A model generated the notes under the pieces. It was not told where the DNA came from. It did not search any database and worked only from the letters and a program-made list of their open reading frames with translations. The position numbers and the translations under genes are program-made. From Tetrahymena elliotti 4EA (Eukaryota > Ciliophora > Oligohymenophorea > Hymenostomatida > Tetrahymenidae): a DNA stretch of 64,000 nucleotides. How positions within the stretch are numbered: the first letter of the stretch is position 1; every line of letters begins with the position of its first letter. The stretch spans positions 63,092 to 127,091 of the forward strand of contig JH720294.1 in assembly GCA_000231825.2 (NCBI GenBank), in the 5' to 3' direction. Below, in pieces: positions 48,411-60,349 of this stretch.

Positions 48411-49586
48411 ATTAAAATAAAAATGTTAATAAAAATTATAAAAATATTAAACATTTTTTAAATAATTATAAAATTTATTAATATAATTTATTGCACATAC
48501 AGGAATTTAATTCCTGGAAGTGCTATATCTCCAAAATATATTCATTAAATATTTTTATAACTCTTATCTCCAAAATAGGTCTAATATTTTTTCTCAAAAT
48601 CGGCATCTGCAACAGACCTCTTAAATATATATATATTTTATCATGAATAATGTTCCAAACAAAGCAAATAAAAACCTAGTTTATAAAGATAGTCATAAAT
48701 TTAAATGACAATATAACTTAGTCAATTTTAATATTTGCTAAATTTTACATATTTATGATAAATAAATAACCTAAAAAGTGTTAATATTAAAGTTTATTTA
48801 AAAGTAAAATTTTTTGTAAAGTAAAAATTAATATTTTAAATTCTTTAATACAACAAAAAATACAGTAAAATAATTTACTAAAACATTTCTTTTTATTTTA
48901 GAATTTTAAAACAAGTCAATAGAAATTAGATTTTTATTCTGAAATTAAAATTTATTATCAGTAATCAATTCTTTAAAAAAATATAATTTCATTGCTAATT
49001 TATTAAATTTTACTTAGAATTTTTCCTTAGATATCTTGTTTTATATAAGTTTAAACATAAATTTGTCATTTTAAATTCCTTGATTTAATGACTTTATTTA
49101 AAAAGAAAATATATGGCTTTTGTATTCATATGATAAGGGCATCAGGATATTCAAATTTAGAAAAAATAAGAGATAAAATAGAAATTTAAAATTAACTCTA
49201 TTTCGAAATAATATTTTTTCAAAAAGGACGATTATTTGGAAAAATGATTGATCTAAATTTGATTGGAATTACCTAATCATTTTTCAAATATGATAACAAT
49301 TAAAATACTATATTTATTTGAGTAAGAAAGAGATATTCTGATAATATTATAATTTACCATAGGTGTTCTTAAATAAGTAATAATAATCCTTTTTTACAAA
49401 ATAATCATAATCCATTTAAATTTTTGAAGAGAGTAATAATTATAATAATCAATTTAAACTTTAAAAAACAGAGAGGGAAAAGAAATAAATAGCATAAATT
49501 ATTTAATCAGAACAAAATTTAATTCAACGAAATTACTTATAATTTAAAAAACTCCCCTATTTAAAAAGAAAGTAGAATTTAAAAAA
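48411..49586. other. intergenic upstream of paralogue D
   Basis: From about 48700 this is a second copy of the B-C spacer, similar to 43670-44256. The 500 bp before D resemble the 370 bp before C, so the promoter region was duplicated with the gene. No frame of its own. Confidence 0.55.
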
Positions 49587-51817
49587 ATGAATTTCTCTAA
49601 AATTGATTTATTTTCTTCTCAGTTTTATTTTAATGTAAAGAAATCTCAAATTAGAAAAGGTACATTAGCTGGCTCATTACTGAGTATAGTTATTGTAACT
49701 CTAACGGTATGCTATTTAGCCTACCTATTTAATTTATACATATCTAATTTAATTGACCCTAATTATAAAGCTCAAAATTTTTCAAATGAGGATTTTAACT
49801 AGTTAGAAATAACAGAAGATCTCTTTGCATTTAGGTATGAATAGTTTTACAATCCAGGTGTAGAATCTCATGAAAAATAAGCTAATACTACACTTGTAGT
49901 CTATAAAGTTTACTTTATATAGATTAGTTAAGTAAATTATGAAATTATCCCAATAGATTTTGTTAAATGTACAATTCCTACTTTAGATGGATATTATTGC
50001 CTAAATTTATCTAATTTATAGAACAAGACACTAATATCAAGTAATACAAAAAAAGTTGAATCTTAAATTTAGATAAATTTATACGGTTGCAGAGATTTGG
50101 ATTCTGTTAAAACTACTATTCCTGATAACTGTGCTAGCGAAGATGATATTAATAACTCTCTAAATTCAATGGGTGCTGGCTTAAGAATAAAAGTAAAAAC
50201 TTCTTAATTTAATACTACTTCATAATAATTATAAACAAGCTATAGAAGTTCCTTATTTACACTTTATCTAATTAGCAAATATTAACAACTGTAAAAATAT
50301 AAAAACAAAAGACTTCAGTAAAATAAGGTTATTTAATTCAGAGATAGTTTAGCTTTAGTTCTCCATTATAATATAATCTAGAAAATTAAACTCTTGACAG
50401 ATAATCAGCTATGTAATTAGTAAATGTAGGACCAGCAAACTAAATTACTTTTCTAGTAGATGATTTATTTTAAGAAATAGAAATACAGTATCCAGCAATA
50501 GCATAAATTTTAGCTCTTGTTAATAGTATTTTCTCTATTTTAATGTTGTTAGGCTTTATTGGTAGAAGTATATCTTGGAGATCAATAAAATAAGACTTCT
50601 TTCTTTTACTTTTGCAAAATAACTATCAAGATCTTTATTTATAAATAATATAATAAATTAAACCAAATAAGTAAATAATAAGTACTACAAATGATAAAAA
50701 ATATTAAGAAAATATAAATTTATCTTCAGAGTAAAAAGCTAAGCAACTAGTGTGTATGAATTAGTAATTAGAACAGCAATTAGATAATGAGTCAGAATTA
50801 TAGTTAGATGTATAAAACCAAGAAGACAGTTTACAGTAAGTCCAGAAATTAAGCAGATCTATCAACTTTAAAAACAAATAGGACTTAGATCTGTAAAATT
50901 CAATCAATGATAAATATGTGAAAAGAACAGTTTCAAAATTTTTTGAAGAAAAAAATGATCACCAAAAAAACAAAAAACTATTTTAAAAAAGAAATAATGA
51001 GATCAATAATAAGAATTTTTTTGTACCATCCTCTAATGTTAAGTAGAAAAAAGCTTAATAAATAAATTTGGAGCAGAGTGATGTTTCTAAATAATTAACT
51101 TTAAATTTAGAATTAGGTTAAAATTTATCTATGTGTAGTGAAGTGAGCACTCAAAAACATAATAGTTTTGTTTAACATAAAACTCCTTTTTCTAGTTCAG
51201 AACATGTTTAACTTTATAAAAATAGCTTATAATAAAATAATTAATCCTACATTTAAAAACTATAAGTGATAAAAGATAATAATATTCCAGCTAAAATTTA
51301 AAATATGATTCTTAAGAATATGTAAATTATTTATTCTTTTCATTTATATTTTCATTCATTTTTTAAAATAAATTAGAAATATCTATTCAAACAAATCTTT
51401 CAACCTCAAATAAAAAATTGAGAACTAGGTTGAATAAGAACTTGATATTTTTAAGCTTTATAAAGATATTATATTTCTCAAAAAGGCTGTCTCTATTTTA
51501 TTGAGCCAAGAGCAATTAGCTTCTTTAGAATTAGTAGGCTGTTCCTCTAGTTTTTTGGAAATTGACCTTAACCAAGTTTAGGATATCACGACAATGCAAT
51601 AAAGTATATTTTCATCATTTTTATATATAAATTTATAAAAAATGTTAAAATAGCAAATAAGATGACTCACTACGAAAAATAAATTGCTATTTTAAATTCG
51701 AATGAGCTTTAATATAATTATATTTTAAATTTTCTAAAAAGGTGCTAAAATAATCAAAAGTTAAGTTATGTGGATCAAAGGATCTATTCTTCTATTCAAA
51801 CAAATACATTTAATTGA
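49587..51817 (+). CDS. tandem two-TM family, paralogue D (one-base frameshift)
   Basis: Nearly full-length sister of C with the same introns at 51322-51376 (55 nt) and 51604-51653 (50 nt). Start and first about 220 codons are intact (IDLFSSQFYFNVKKSQIRKG, helix 1, VKCTIPTLDGYYCLNLS, YGCRDLDS, DNCAS). At about 50249-50253 one base is missing relative to C and F. The start frame then hits TGA at 50757, giving 390 residues, whereas the family frame continues intact from there through helix 2 and the C-terminal domain to TGA 51815. It is either a young pseudogene, an assembly/sequencing error, or a truncated product. Apart from this point I saw no other lesion. Confidence 0.75.
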
Positions 51818-52448
51818 AATTTGGAAATACTAATATTCTTAAAAATGTTTAATTTATAAATATATATTGATAAAATACTTTAAAATATTTTTGTTGATTT
51901 ACTAATTTATAATAAAATAAATATTCTTTCTTATATTTTTAACACACATTAAATGCTAACCTTTCTAAGTTAAATAATTAAAGAAAAAATAAATTTAGTA
52001 ATGTTTTAAATTGTTTTAATAGAATTTTGGTTATATTTATAAAAATATTTTAAATAAACTAATTAATTAGTAGAGTATGATCATTTAAAATTCTTAAATA
52101 AATTTAGATTTTCATGTTCATGCTATTCCTTTGCTTATTTATCACTCGTACTTTTTTTCTTGCATTATTAATTCATTCTGAATTTATAAATGCTCATTGC
52201 CAAAGTTATGGTTGGTAATAAGAATCAGATGATATAAATTTCTTTATCCTGATTCATTTTTTATAAATAGATTGTAGTAAAAATAGTGTAAATCCCTGCA
52301 TTTTAGTTTTTAAATAATTTTTTAAATACATAATTTAAAATTTACAGAGTTTTAAAACTATTGAAAAAAATTAAAAAGAAATCAAAAAATAATTAATAAA
52401 CAAACATAGTAACAACAATATTAAGAAGGACAAATTGAAAGTTTGTAA
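51818..52448. other. intergenic
   Basis: 630 bp, A/T-rich, no frame. Unlike the C and D upstream regions, I see no clear similarity to the B-C spacer here. Confidence 0.55.
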
Positions 52449-54691
52449 ATGGGTTTTAAAACATTAGACTTATTTTCTTTATAATTCTCTTTTAATATGA
52501 GAGAATCTTAAACAAAAAAAGGAACATTAACAGGCTCATTTATTTCTTTAATAATTTTAGTTTTGACATTCTCTTATCTTTGCTATTTAATGAGTTAATA
52601 CATTAATAACTAAGTAGAACCTAGTTATAGAGCTTAGAATTATAGTAATAACTAATCTATTGATTTAGAATTAACTCCAGATCTAATAGCATTTAGATTT
52701 GAATGGGATTATAGCCTCAGCATTAATGTATTACAATAATAAAAAAATAAAACTTACATAATATATAAAGCGTATTATGCTTTAATGACTCCTAATAACT
52801 AAACATATATTAAAATTAATGTTACCAGCTGCAAAGATGATCCAATCTTAGAAGGATTTTATTGCTTAGATTTTTCAAATTTACCAAATTAAATGCTTGT
52901 TTCAGATAGAGTTGATAGAAGACAATCTTAAATTCAAATTTTTTCTTATGGCTGCCTAGATTAAGATTTGATTAAGAAAGATGTGCCAGATGATTGTGCC
53001 ACCTAAAGTGAAATCGATGATATTTTAAATGCTCCTAATTCAGGAATAAAATTCTTATTAAAAACTTCACAGTTTAATATCAGAACATAAAAAATAGAGC
53101 AGAGCTATCAGTAGTCATTAATTTATACTATGACTAGTTAATCATCATTAACATCTGTAAAAATCTAAAATTAATAGACTAATATTAAGAAAGGGTTATT
53201 TATTTAAAGCGAATCGAATTTCACCTCTGTATTGTAATATGGTTTAGAAAATTAAAGCTTAGATATGCAAAATACAATTAAGCTTACAAATATATCAAGC
53301 TTTAGCCAGATTAATTTTATGGTTGATAATATTTATTAAAAAATATAAATCTAATATCAAACAATCCCTTAAATTCTTTCATAAGTAAATAGTACCTTTT
53401 AAATGATGATGTTAATTGGAATAATAATTAGATAATTTTCACTTCGATCAATCAAAAACCAGCTATTTATGGTTCTACTTTAAAATAGCTATCAATAATC
53501 CTACATGTAAATTTTAAAGAAGAATAACTTAGTAAAAGAAGAAGAAAAAGAGTTATCAAATATTAAAAATTAAAATTCTTAAATTGATAATTAATCATAG
53601 GGAGAAGTGTAAGAATAAAATGATTATTAAGAAGAAAAAAGCATCAGTTTTATACCATAGCTTAATTTTAAAATGAAATAAGATTTAGATTAACAAAGCT
53701 ACATTTCTAAAATGTTAACTCCAAATTAGGACTTTTAATAAAGATTAAGCAAGTATTTAGAGCTTTATAAAAATTAATAAGTAAAAAATAATATTTTGTT
53801 GGATGATTAACCAAAAGAAGAATAATAAACTCAAGAAATCAATAAATCTTTAACCCTTTAGCATAGTTCCAATTTTAAGCAATAATTTGATAAATCTGTG
53901 AATAATAATTAAAGTCTACTTATTGATTAGAATAATATTTTTCAAACTTAGTAACTTTAACTATTATCAAACAATTCATTTTACAGTCCAAAAATGATAA
54001 AAAAGTAGTTTTCTAATTTTCAAAAAAAAACAAAAATTTAAAATTAAAACAATTTTTGCTTAATTGAAAAAACAAATGGCTTTATTAAGAATTTAAATAT
54101 TTTGAAAGATAAAAAGCTATTTATGAAAGCAAGCTAATCACTTTTCAGATGCTAGATAAGAAAGTAATTTACTTATCTATTATATAATTCCCATTATATT
54201 TTATTTTTTTTTGTTTATTATGAAAAGATTATGCATAAAAAAAGAAGAAAATGAGCAATAAATTTTGAATAAATTTTAGACAAATTAAATTTATGAAAGG
54301 ATAGAAAAAGATTTGAACATTTCTTAATTCTATTCAGATATATTATTTTTAAAAAAAGCTGTTTTAATGTTATTAAGCTCAGAATAATTTGCAGCTTTGT
54401 AAATGATTGGATTTTCTTCAAATTATTTAAGCATGAATAAAAGTGAAATTGAAGAATATTTTGATCAATCTCAAAAAGGTAAGAATATTTAAGAAATATA
54501 ATACATTTTTTATTTAATTAAATTTAGATGATGGAAAAAGTCATTTTGAGGAGCTAATGGCTATATCACAATCAAATATACTTTAAGAAAAAAATATTTA
54601 TAACTTTATCTAAAGATGCTAAAATAATGCAAATTTAACCTCTATTGATTAAAGGATAATGTCTTCTATCAATAATTATGTAAAATTTTGA
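52449..54691 (+). CDS. tandem two-TM family, paralogue E
   Basis: About 709 residues with introns at 54164-54227 (64 nt) and 54479-54527 (49 nt). The most diverged member: LDLFSLQFSFNMRESQTKKG, helix 1, Cys motifs (VTSCKDDPILEGFYCLDFS, YGCLDQD, PDDCAT), a short FLLKTSQFNIRTQ segment, a second hydrophobic segment near 53390-53445, a long Gln/Asn/Lys-rich region, and the C-terminal domain (ILFLKKAVLMLLSSEQFAAL, MIGFSSNYLSM, HFEELMAI, SIDQRIMSSIN). The invariant Cys of the VGCS motif is Phe here (IGFS). Two-intron layout as in C, D and F. Confidence 0.8.
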
Positions 54692-55852
54692 AAATAATGT
54701 ATATTATTTAAGTGTATAAAAATTGAAAATTAAATCTAAACTTTAATCAGATTTTTTAAATTAAAAGTTAATAGCTATTATTATTTTAATTTTGAAAAAA
54801 AAATAATATTTTTTTGTGTTAAGAAAAATAGTTCATTTAAGACAATTTTTAAGAGTTTTTTCTCTAAATTTTATTAAAAATATTTAAGTAAAATATTGCT
54901 AGCTTCAGAATATTTTTTTGAGAGTGAAGCAAATAAAAATTGCTATTGATAATTTTTAGTGTATTTTGCTAATTAAAATAATTTGAATACAAAATAATAA
55001 GGAGGGTATTAAATTTAATACTTAGGAAATACTTGAAATGAAAAAGTTTAAATTTTTGATTAAACATTTAATTTTTTATTTCAATACTAGTGATCCTGGC
55101 TAATTTTTTTGTTTTTAATTATTTATGATTAAATACTAAAAACCTAAGCTTTTTAATTCATTATTTTTTAGTTGCCTATTAACAAAAAAAAGTATGGCAA
55201 CTATCGATAATAAATATCCATTTATTTTTTTTTTCATCAAAAAGTAAATTGAAATAAAAGGTTATTTTCAAATATTTAATTTTAAACTCAAAGGTATTTT
55301 TAAATGTATTTCTACGGGATGTATTTTATTGAGACTTACAATTTTTAGATTTTAAACTTTTTAATTAAAATAAGAAAGCAAATATAAACTTAAAATTATA
55401 AAAATCAGATTTTGCTTCATACAAAAATATCATTTACTCTTTTACCGCATTTTAATTGAAAATAAAAATTATGTTCACCTAATAAATATCATTGATAAAA
55501 CTTTTTTTTCAATAGGATAAGAGAGTAATATTTAAAATAAAATTATTTACTATGTTAATAAAAATCAATACTTTTTAATTAAATTAATCAAATAGACTAA
55601 TTAAATTCAAAACTTCTGAATAATAATACAAATAAAAATGATGTATTTCAATTTATAATAAGTTAAATTTCTAATGAAGTTATTTCTGTAATTGCAAGTG
55701 TTGGAAGTTTAATTAATTTGATAATTATATAACAAGAAGAAGCGGTATTAAGTAAAAAAGGGCTATTATAAAATAATAAAGACAATCAATATTATTAAAG
55801 TACTTTCAAATAAAAAGCACAAATAAAACAAAGTAGAATTATCAAAATAAAA
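54692..55852. other. intergenic
   Basis: 1.16 kb, A/T-rich. A weakly protein-like stretch near 55630-55760 might be an old family remnant but is too short to call. Confidence 0.5.
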
Positions 55853-58137
55853 ATGAATTTTTCTAAGATAGATTTATTTTCTTCTCACTTTTATTTTAAT
55901 ATAAAGTAGTCTTAAATTAGAAAAGGAACTTTAGTTGGTTCAATATTGAGTATAGCTATTATCATTTTAACTTTTTACTATTTGGGCTATCTTCTTAATC
56001 AATACATGAACAACTTAATAGATCCTAATTATAAGGCTCAGAATTATTCTAATGAGGATGAAACTGATTTAGAAATAAATGAAGATCTTTTGGCTTTCAG
56101 GTTTGAATCTAATTACAATCTCAGTGTAGATTTGCTTGAAGCATAAACTAATTCTACATTTATAGTTTATAAAGTTTACTTTTTGTACATGAATTAAGCA
56201 AATTATGATTTGATTCCAATTGATTTTGTTAAATGTAAAATTCCTACCTTAGAAGGATTTTATTGCTTAAATTTATCTAATTTATCTAATAAGACTCTAA
56301 CATCAAACATTAAAAATAATATTTAATCTTAAATTTAGATAAATGCTTATGGTTGTAGAGATTTAGATTCTCAAAAAACTACTGTTCCTAATAACTGCGC
56401 ATGCTAGGGTGATATAAATAATGTAATTAACGCTCTTAACGCAGGTTTAAGGATAAAAATAAAAACTTCTTAATATAATACAACTTCTTAGTAAGTACAA
56501 ACAAGTTATAGAAGTACTCTTATTTACACTTTATCTAATTAGTTGATACTAACAACTTTAAAAATATAAAAATAAAATACATCTATAAAGCAAGGTTACT
56601 TATTTTAAAAAATATCTAATTTTACTTCACCTTTATCATATAATTTAGAAAATCAAAGCCTTGATAGATAATCAGCATTTTAATTAGTAAATATAGGGTG
56701 CTTTGCTTAAATGAGTATATTAGTAGATGAAATTTTCTAGCAAATAGAAATATAATATCCTACAATACCTTAAATATTAGCTCTTGTGAATAGTATTTTC
56801 TCTGTTTTAATGCTTATTGGTTTTATAGGTAGAAAGATATCTTTGAGGTCTATCAAATAAGACTTCTTTGTATTTCTATTATAGAATACATATTAAGATC
56901 TTTATCTCAAATTGGCTTAGAAAAGCAATCCAAAAAATAAAAAAGAAATTATTGATTAGGATTTAAAATATTAAGATCTGGAAACAAAATAACAGACACA
57001 GCAAATATAAAAAGAAAGTAGTGTAAATTAATAATTAGAATAATAGATTAATCATGATTCAGAAGAATAAATAGATATTTAGATGTAATAAGCTAGTGAG
57101 TAATAGATTGACAAATCTCAAAGCATAAACAGATCTCTTTATTTTAAAAATAAATTAACTCTAGATTTAAAGAAATAAAATTCTAGTTTGTAAACTCGAA
57201 AAAAGACAACAGATATTTTTGAAGTAGAAAATGATGATTAATGTGATCACCTTACAAAGAAAAAATCTTTGCTTAAAAATAAAAATTCGATTAATAATAA
57301 ATAAAATAATGATACCAAATAAATTAAACAAATAAAAACTTAATAACTAATTATGAACGAAAGCGATGTTTCCAAATTTTAGCTTCAAAATGTAGAATTA
57401 TGTAATATTAATAACTTATCTGTTAGCAATTTGATGAATACTCAAAATAATACTAGTAGTATTTAGTAAAGAGTTCTTTTTTCTCCTTACTTAAGGGTGT
57501 AGTAGTGTAGAAATTCAAATATTATCAACAACGAAAAAAGTAATAAATCTTACATATAACAAGTGCAAATGATCAAAGATATTAACATTTCAGCCAAAAT
57601 TTAAAATATGCTTTTTAAGAAAATGTAATAAGTTAAAATTTGGTTTATATTTTATCTAATCTTTATTTTTAAATGTAGCAATTGTAATAAAAAAGATGAT
57701 TCCATTCTAAAATTCCTTGAGCTTAAAAAAAAGAAAATTGAGTGTTAGATAGATAAAGATCTCGATATTTTTACATTTTACAAAGATATCTTGTTTCTCA
57801 AAAAAGCTGTGTCTATCTTATTAAGTAAAGAGTAATTGGCTTCTCTCTAGTTAGTAGGATGTTCTTCTAATTTCCTAGAAATAGATCTTAACCTAATTTA
57901 AGATATCTCAAACATAAAATCATGTTAGTTTTTTATTTTATTTTTCTAATATTTAAATAAAAAATTATTTTAGAGTATTAAATGACTTATTATGAAGAAT
58001 AATTTGCTATTTAAAAATCTGACGAGCTTCAATATAAGCATATTTTAAATTTTCTTAATAGATGCTAAAGAAAATAAGATGTTAATTTTATTGATGAGAG
58101 AATTTATTCATCTATGCTGCCTAATCAAATTAATTGA
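55853..58137 (+). CDS. tandem two-TM family, paralogue F
   Basis: About 726 residues with introns at 57625-57678 (54 nt) and 57924-57973 (50 nt), in the same positions as C and D. N-terminus IDLFSSHFYFNIKQSQIRKG, helix 1 (residues about 27-52), Cys motifs (VKCKIPTLEGFYCLNLS, YGCRDLDS, NNCACQ), RIKIKTSQYNTTSQQ, helix 2 (ILALVNSIFSVLMLIGFIGR), basic LRSIKQDFF, a Gln-rich linker, and the C-terminal domain (ILFLKKAVSILLSKEQLASL, LVGCSSNFLEI, YYEEQ, FIDERIYSSM). Intact. It ends the array. Confidence 0.82.
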
Positions 58138-59650
58138 ATTAAATAAAATCTGAATACTTATTTCCCTTATTAAAATTAATAAATTATGTATTTCATTTTT
58201 TATTGTATCCAATTATTTTTATTCTTAAAAGTTATATTAAAAATTTAATTAACATAGACTTTAATGAGTTATTTGAGTTTATGAAGATGAGCCTTAAATT
58301 TTATTTAATGTATTGCAAATAAAAAAAATAGCTCCATATTTTTTAACAATTTTTTTAAAAATACTCCTTCCTAATTAATAAAGGTAAGGAGTCCCCTAAC
58401 ATTTAAGAATTTGGATGTTATGGTCGAAACCTAGTAATTCATAGAACATATCATCATTTCAACCCTTATAACTAAAGCGATATACTTTTAAAGATTAAAT
58501 TGGTATAATCATAAGAATTTAAGGCTATTTGCGATAAAAAATAATAAATTATATAAAAATAACAAAATTAAAAATATTTTTTGGTTTAGTATTTTAAATT
58601 ATAAAAGATTATTATTATATAAAATAAATATAGACTTTTACTAGCAAGAAAGAGGATATTTTTTTAATTTTCTTCTCATCTTCTTAAAAAGACTTAGAAT
58701 AAAAAAAATTTGTGAAAATCTTTTTAAATTGAAGTTAAAGTCTTTACTATTCATTCTCAAATTTTGAAAAATTTCCAATAAAATAATGAAACAATAGATA
58801 CAGAAAATAATTTAAGTTCTCACATATAAAAATAAAGTATTATAATCAGAGTTAGAATTAGGGTAGGTTTTATTTGTTTTATCTACAAATTTTTTCTTTG
58901 TCCAATGACTTTTTTAAAACGTTTCTGCTTTTTGAGTGGTTTTCCGATGAGTTTTGAAACACATTTCGGTAGATTTTTATTAAAAATTTTAGAAATAAAA
59001 AATTTAATCAATGAGAGGAAAAATATTTTTTTCTTTTACTGAAACTTTTTAATAAATCAGCAAAACTCTTATGTTTTCCGATCCATTACCCCCCTTAATT
59101 CTACCACTGATTATAATATACTAAACTATTACAAATTAAACTTTATTTATAAAAATGAAGTAAAGTTTTCAATATCTATTTTTTTGTTTATTTTGGAATT
59201 AAATTCTGGATTAGCTTTTATTGTAAAATGATTATTTTATAAAAAAATTTCAAAATCTTTTACTTAAAAACGAATTAGAAATAAAATAAGATAATTTTAA
59301 AAGATTAGAATAAATGATTATCCTGATAAGGTTATACTTTTTATGATTGAATATAAATTTAATAATTTATAATAACATCTACCTTTTATTATAAAAGTTA
59401 TTCAGTGAATTTGTCTATCTTTATCTAAGATCAGAAAGTCTTATTCATGAAGAAGTAAATTATATAAAATAAAAAATAGTATCAGAAATGATTAAATCTG
59501 CTTTATTATAATCTTTTTGTATAGAAAATTATATCTGATGATAAGAAAAGATATGCCTATATATCTATCTGTCTCTACTTTTAATAATTAATATCTTTCA
59601 AAATAAATATTTATTAAGTAAAGCAAATAGTAATTTGACAAATTAAAAAA
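58138..59650. other. intergenic
   Basis: 1.5 kb, A/T-rich, with a slightly less A/T-rich patch at about 58380-58510. No coding frame or recognised RNA. It should include the promoter of the UCH gene. Confidence 0.6.
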
Positions 59651-60349
59651 ATGGCTGAAGAATAAGGAGACAACTGGTTCCCTCTTGAATCTAACCCTGA
59701 TGTTATCAACCCATACGTATAAGGATTAGGATTTGATATTACATAATATTCATGGTGCGATTTACTCTCAGTAGAAGAATGGGCTTAGGAAATGGTTTCA
59801 AAGCCATGTTTAGCAGTTATCTTCTTGTATCCAATTAGTGAAAATACAATTAAGCATGATTAAGAAGAGGAAAATTAAGCTTAATAGGTTCATTAAAGCG
59901 TATATTTCATGAGATAATATGCAAGAAATGCTTGCGGTACAGTAGCAGTTATGCATGCCATGTTAAACTTAGATCCTAGTTTAGTTGCAGCTAATTCTGT
60001 TGTAGATAGATTCAGATAAGCTACTTTAGAAATGACTGCTGAATAAAGAGGAAACTACTTCTTAACTTGCAATGACCTTAAGTAGAATCATTAATAAGCA
60101 GTTCAATAAGGTTAAGGTAGTATATAAGAAGAAGTAGATACTCATTTTATTGCATTTATCTAAAAAGAAGGACATATTTATGAATTAGATGGAAGAAAAA
60201 AGACCCCAATCAACCATGGCCAAAGTTCTCCAGATACATTCCTTCAAGATGCATGTGTTGTTGCTAAAAAATTAATGGATAGAGATCCAAGCTAACTAAA
60301 CTTTACTTTGGTTGCTTTAGCAAAAACATAAAATGAATAAGATTAATGA
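59651..60349 (+). CDS. ubiquitin C-terminal hydrolase, UCH-L3 type
   Basis: 232 residues in one exon, the usual size of UCH-L1/L3. These cytosolic Cys proteases remove small adducts or process ubiquitin (and NEDD8). The start [20 protein letters not shown] matches the family's N-terminus (W-PLE-NP-V-N). Catalytic elements: oxyanion Gln89 and nucleophile Cys95 in [17 protein letters not shown], His165 in THFIAFI, Asp180 in YELDGRK. LGFD and the C-terminal FTLVALAK are also typical. All catalytic residues are present, so an active enzyme is expected. Codon use is more GC-rich than the flanks, suggesting good expression. Confidence 0.95.

Noticed and set aside
55630..55760. Possible extra family remnant between E and F
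   Set aside because: A few protein-like residues only; similarity to A-F is too weak to separate from chance.
58850..58870. TTAGGG-like string suggesting a telomere
   Set aside because: It is a single short occurrence; Tetrahymena telomeres are tandem GGGGTT and none are present.
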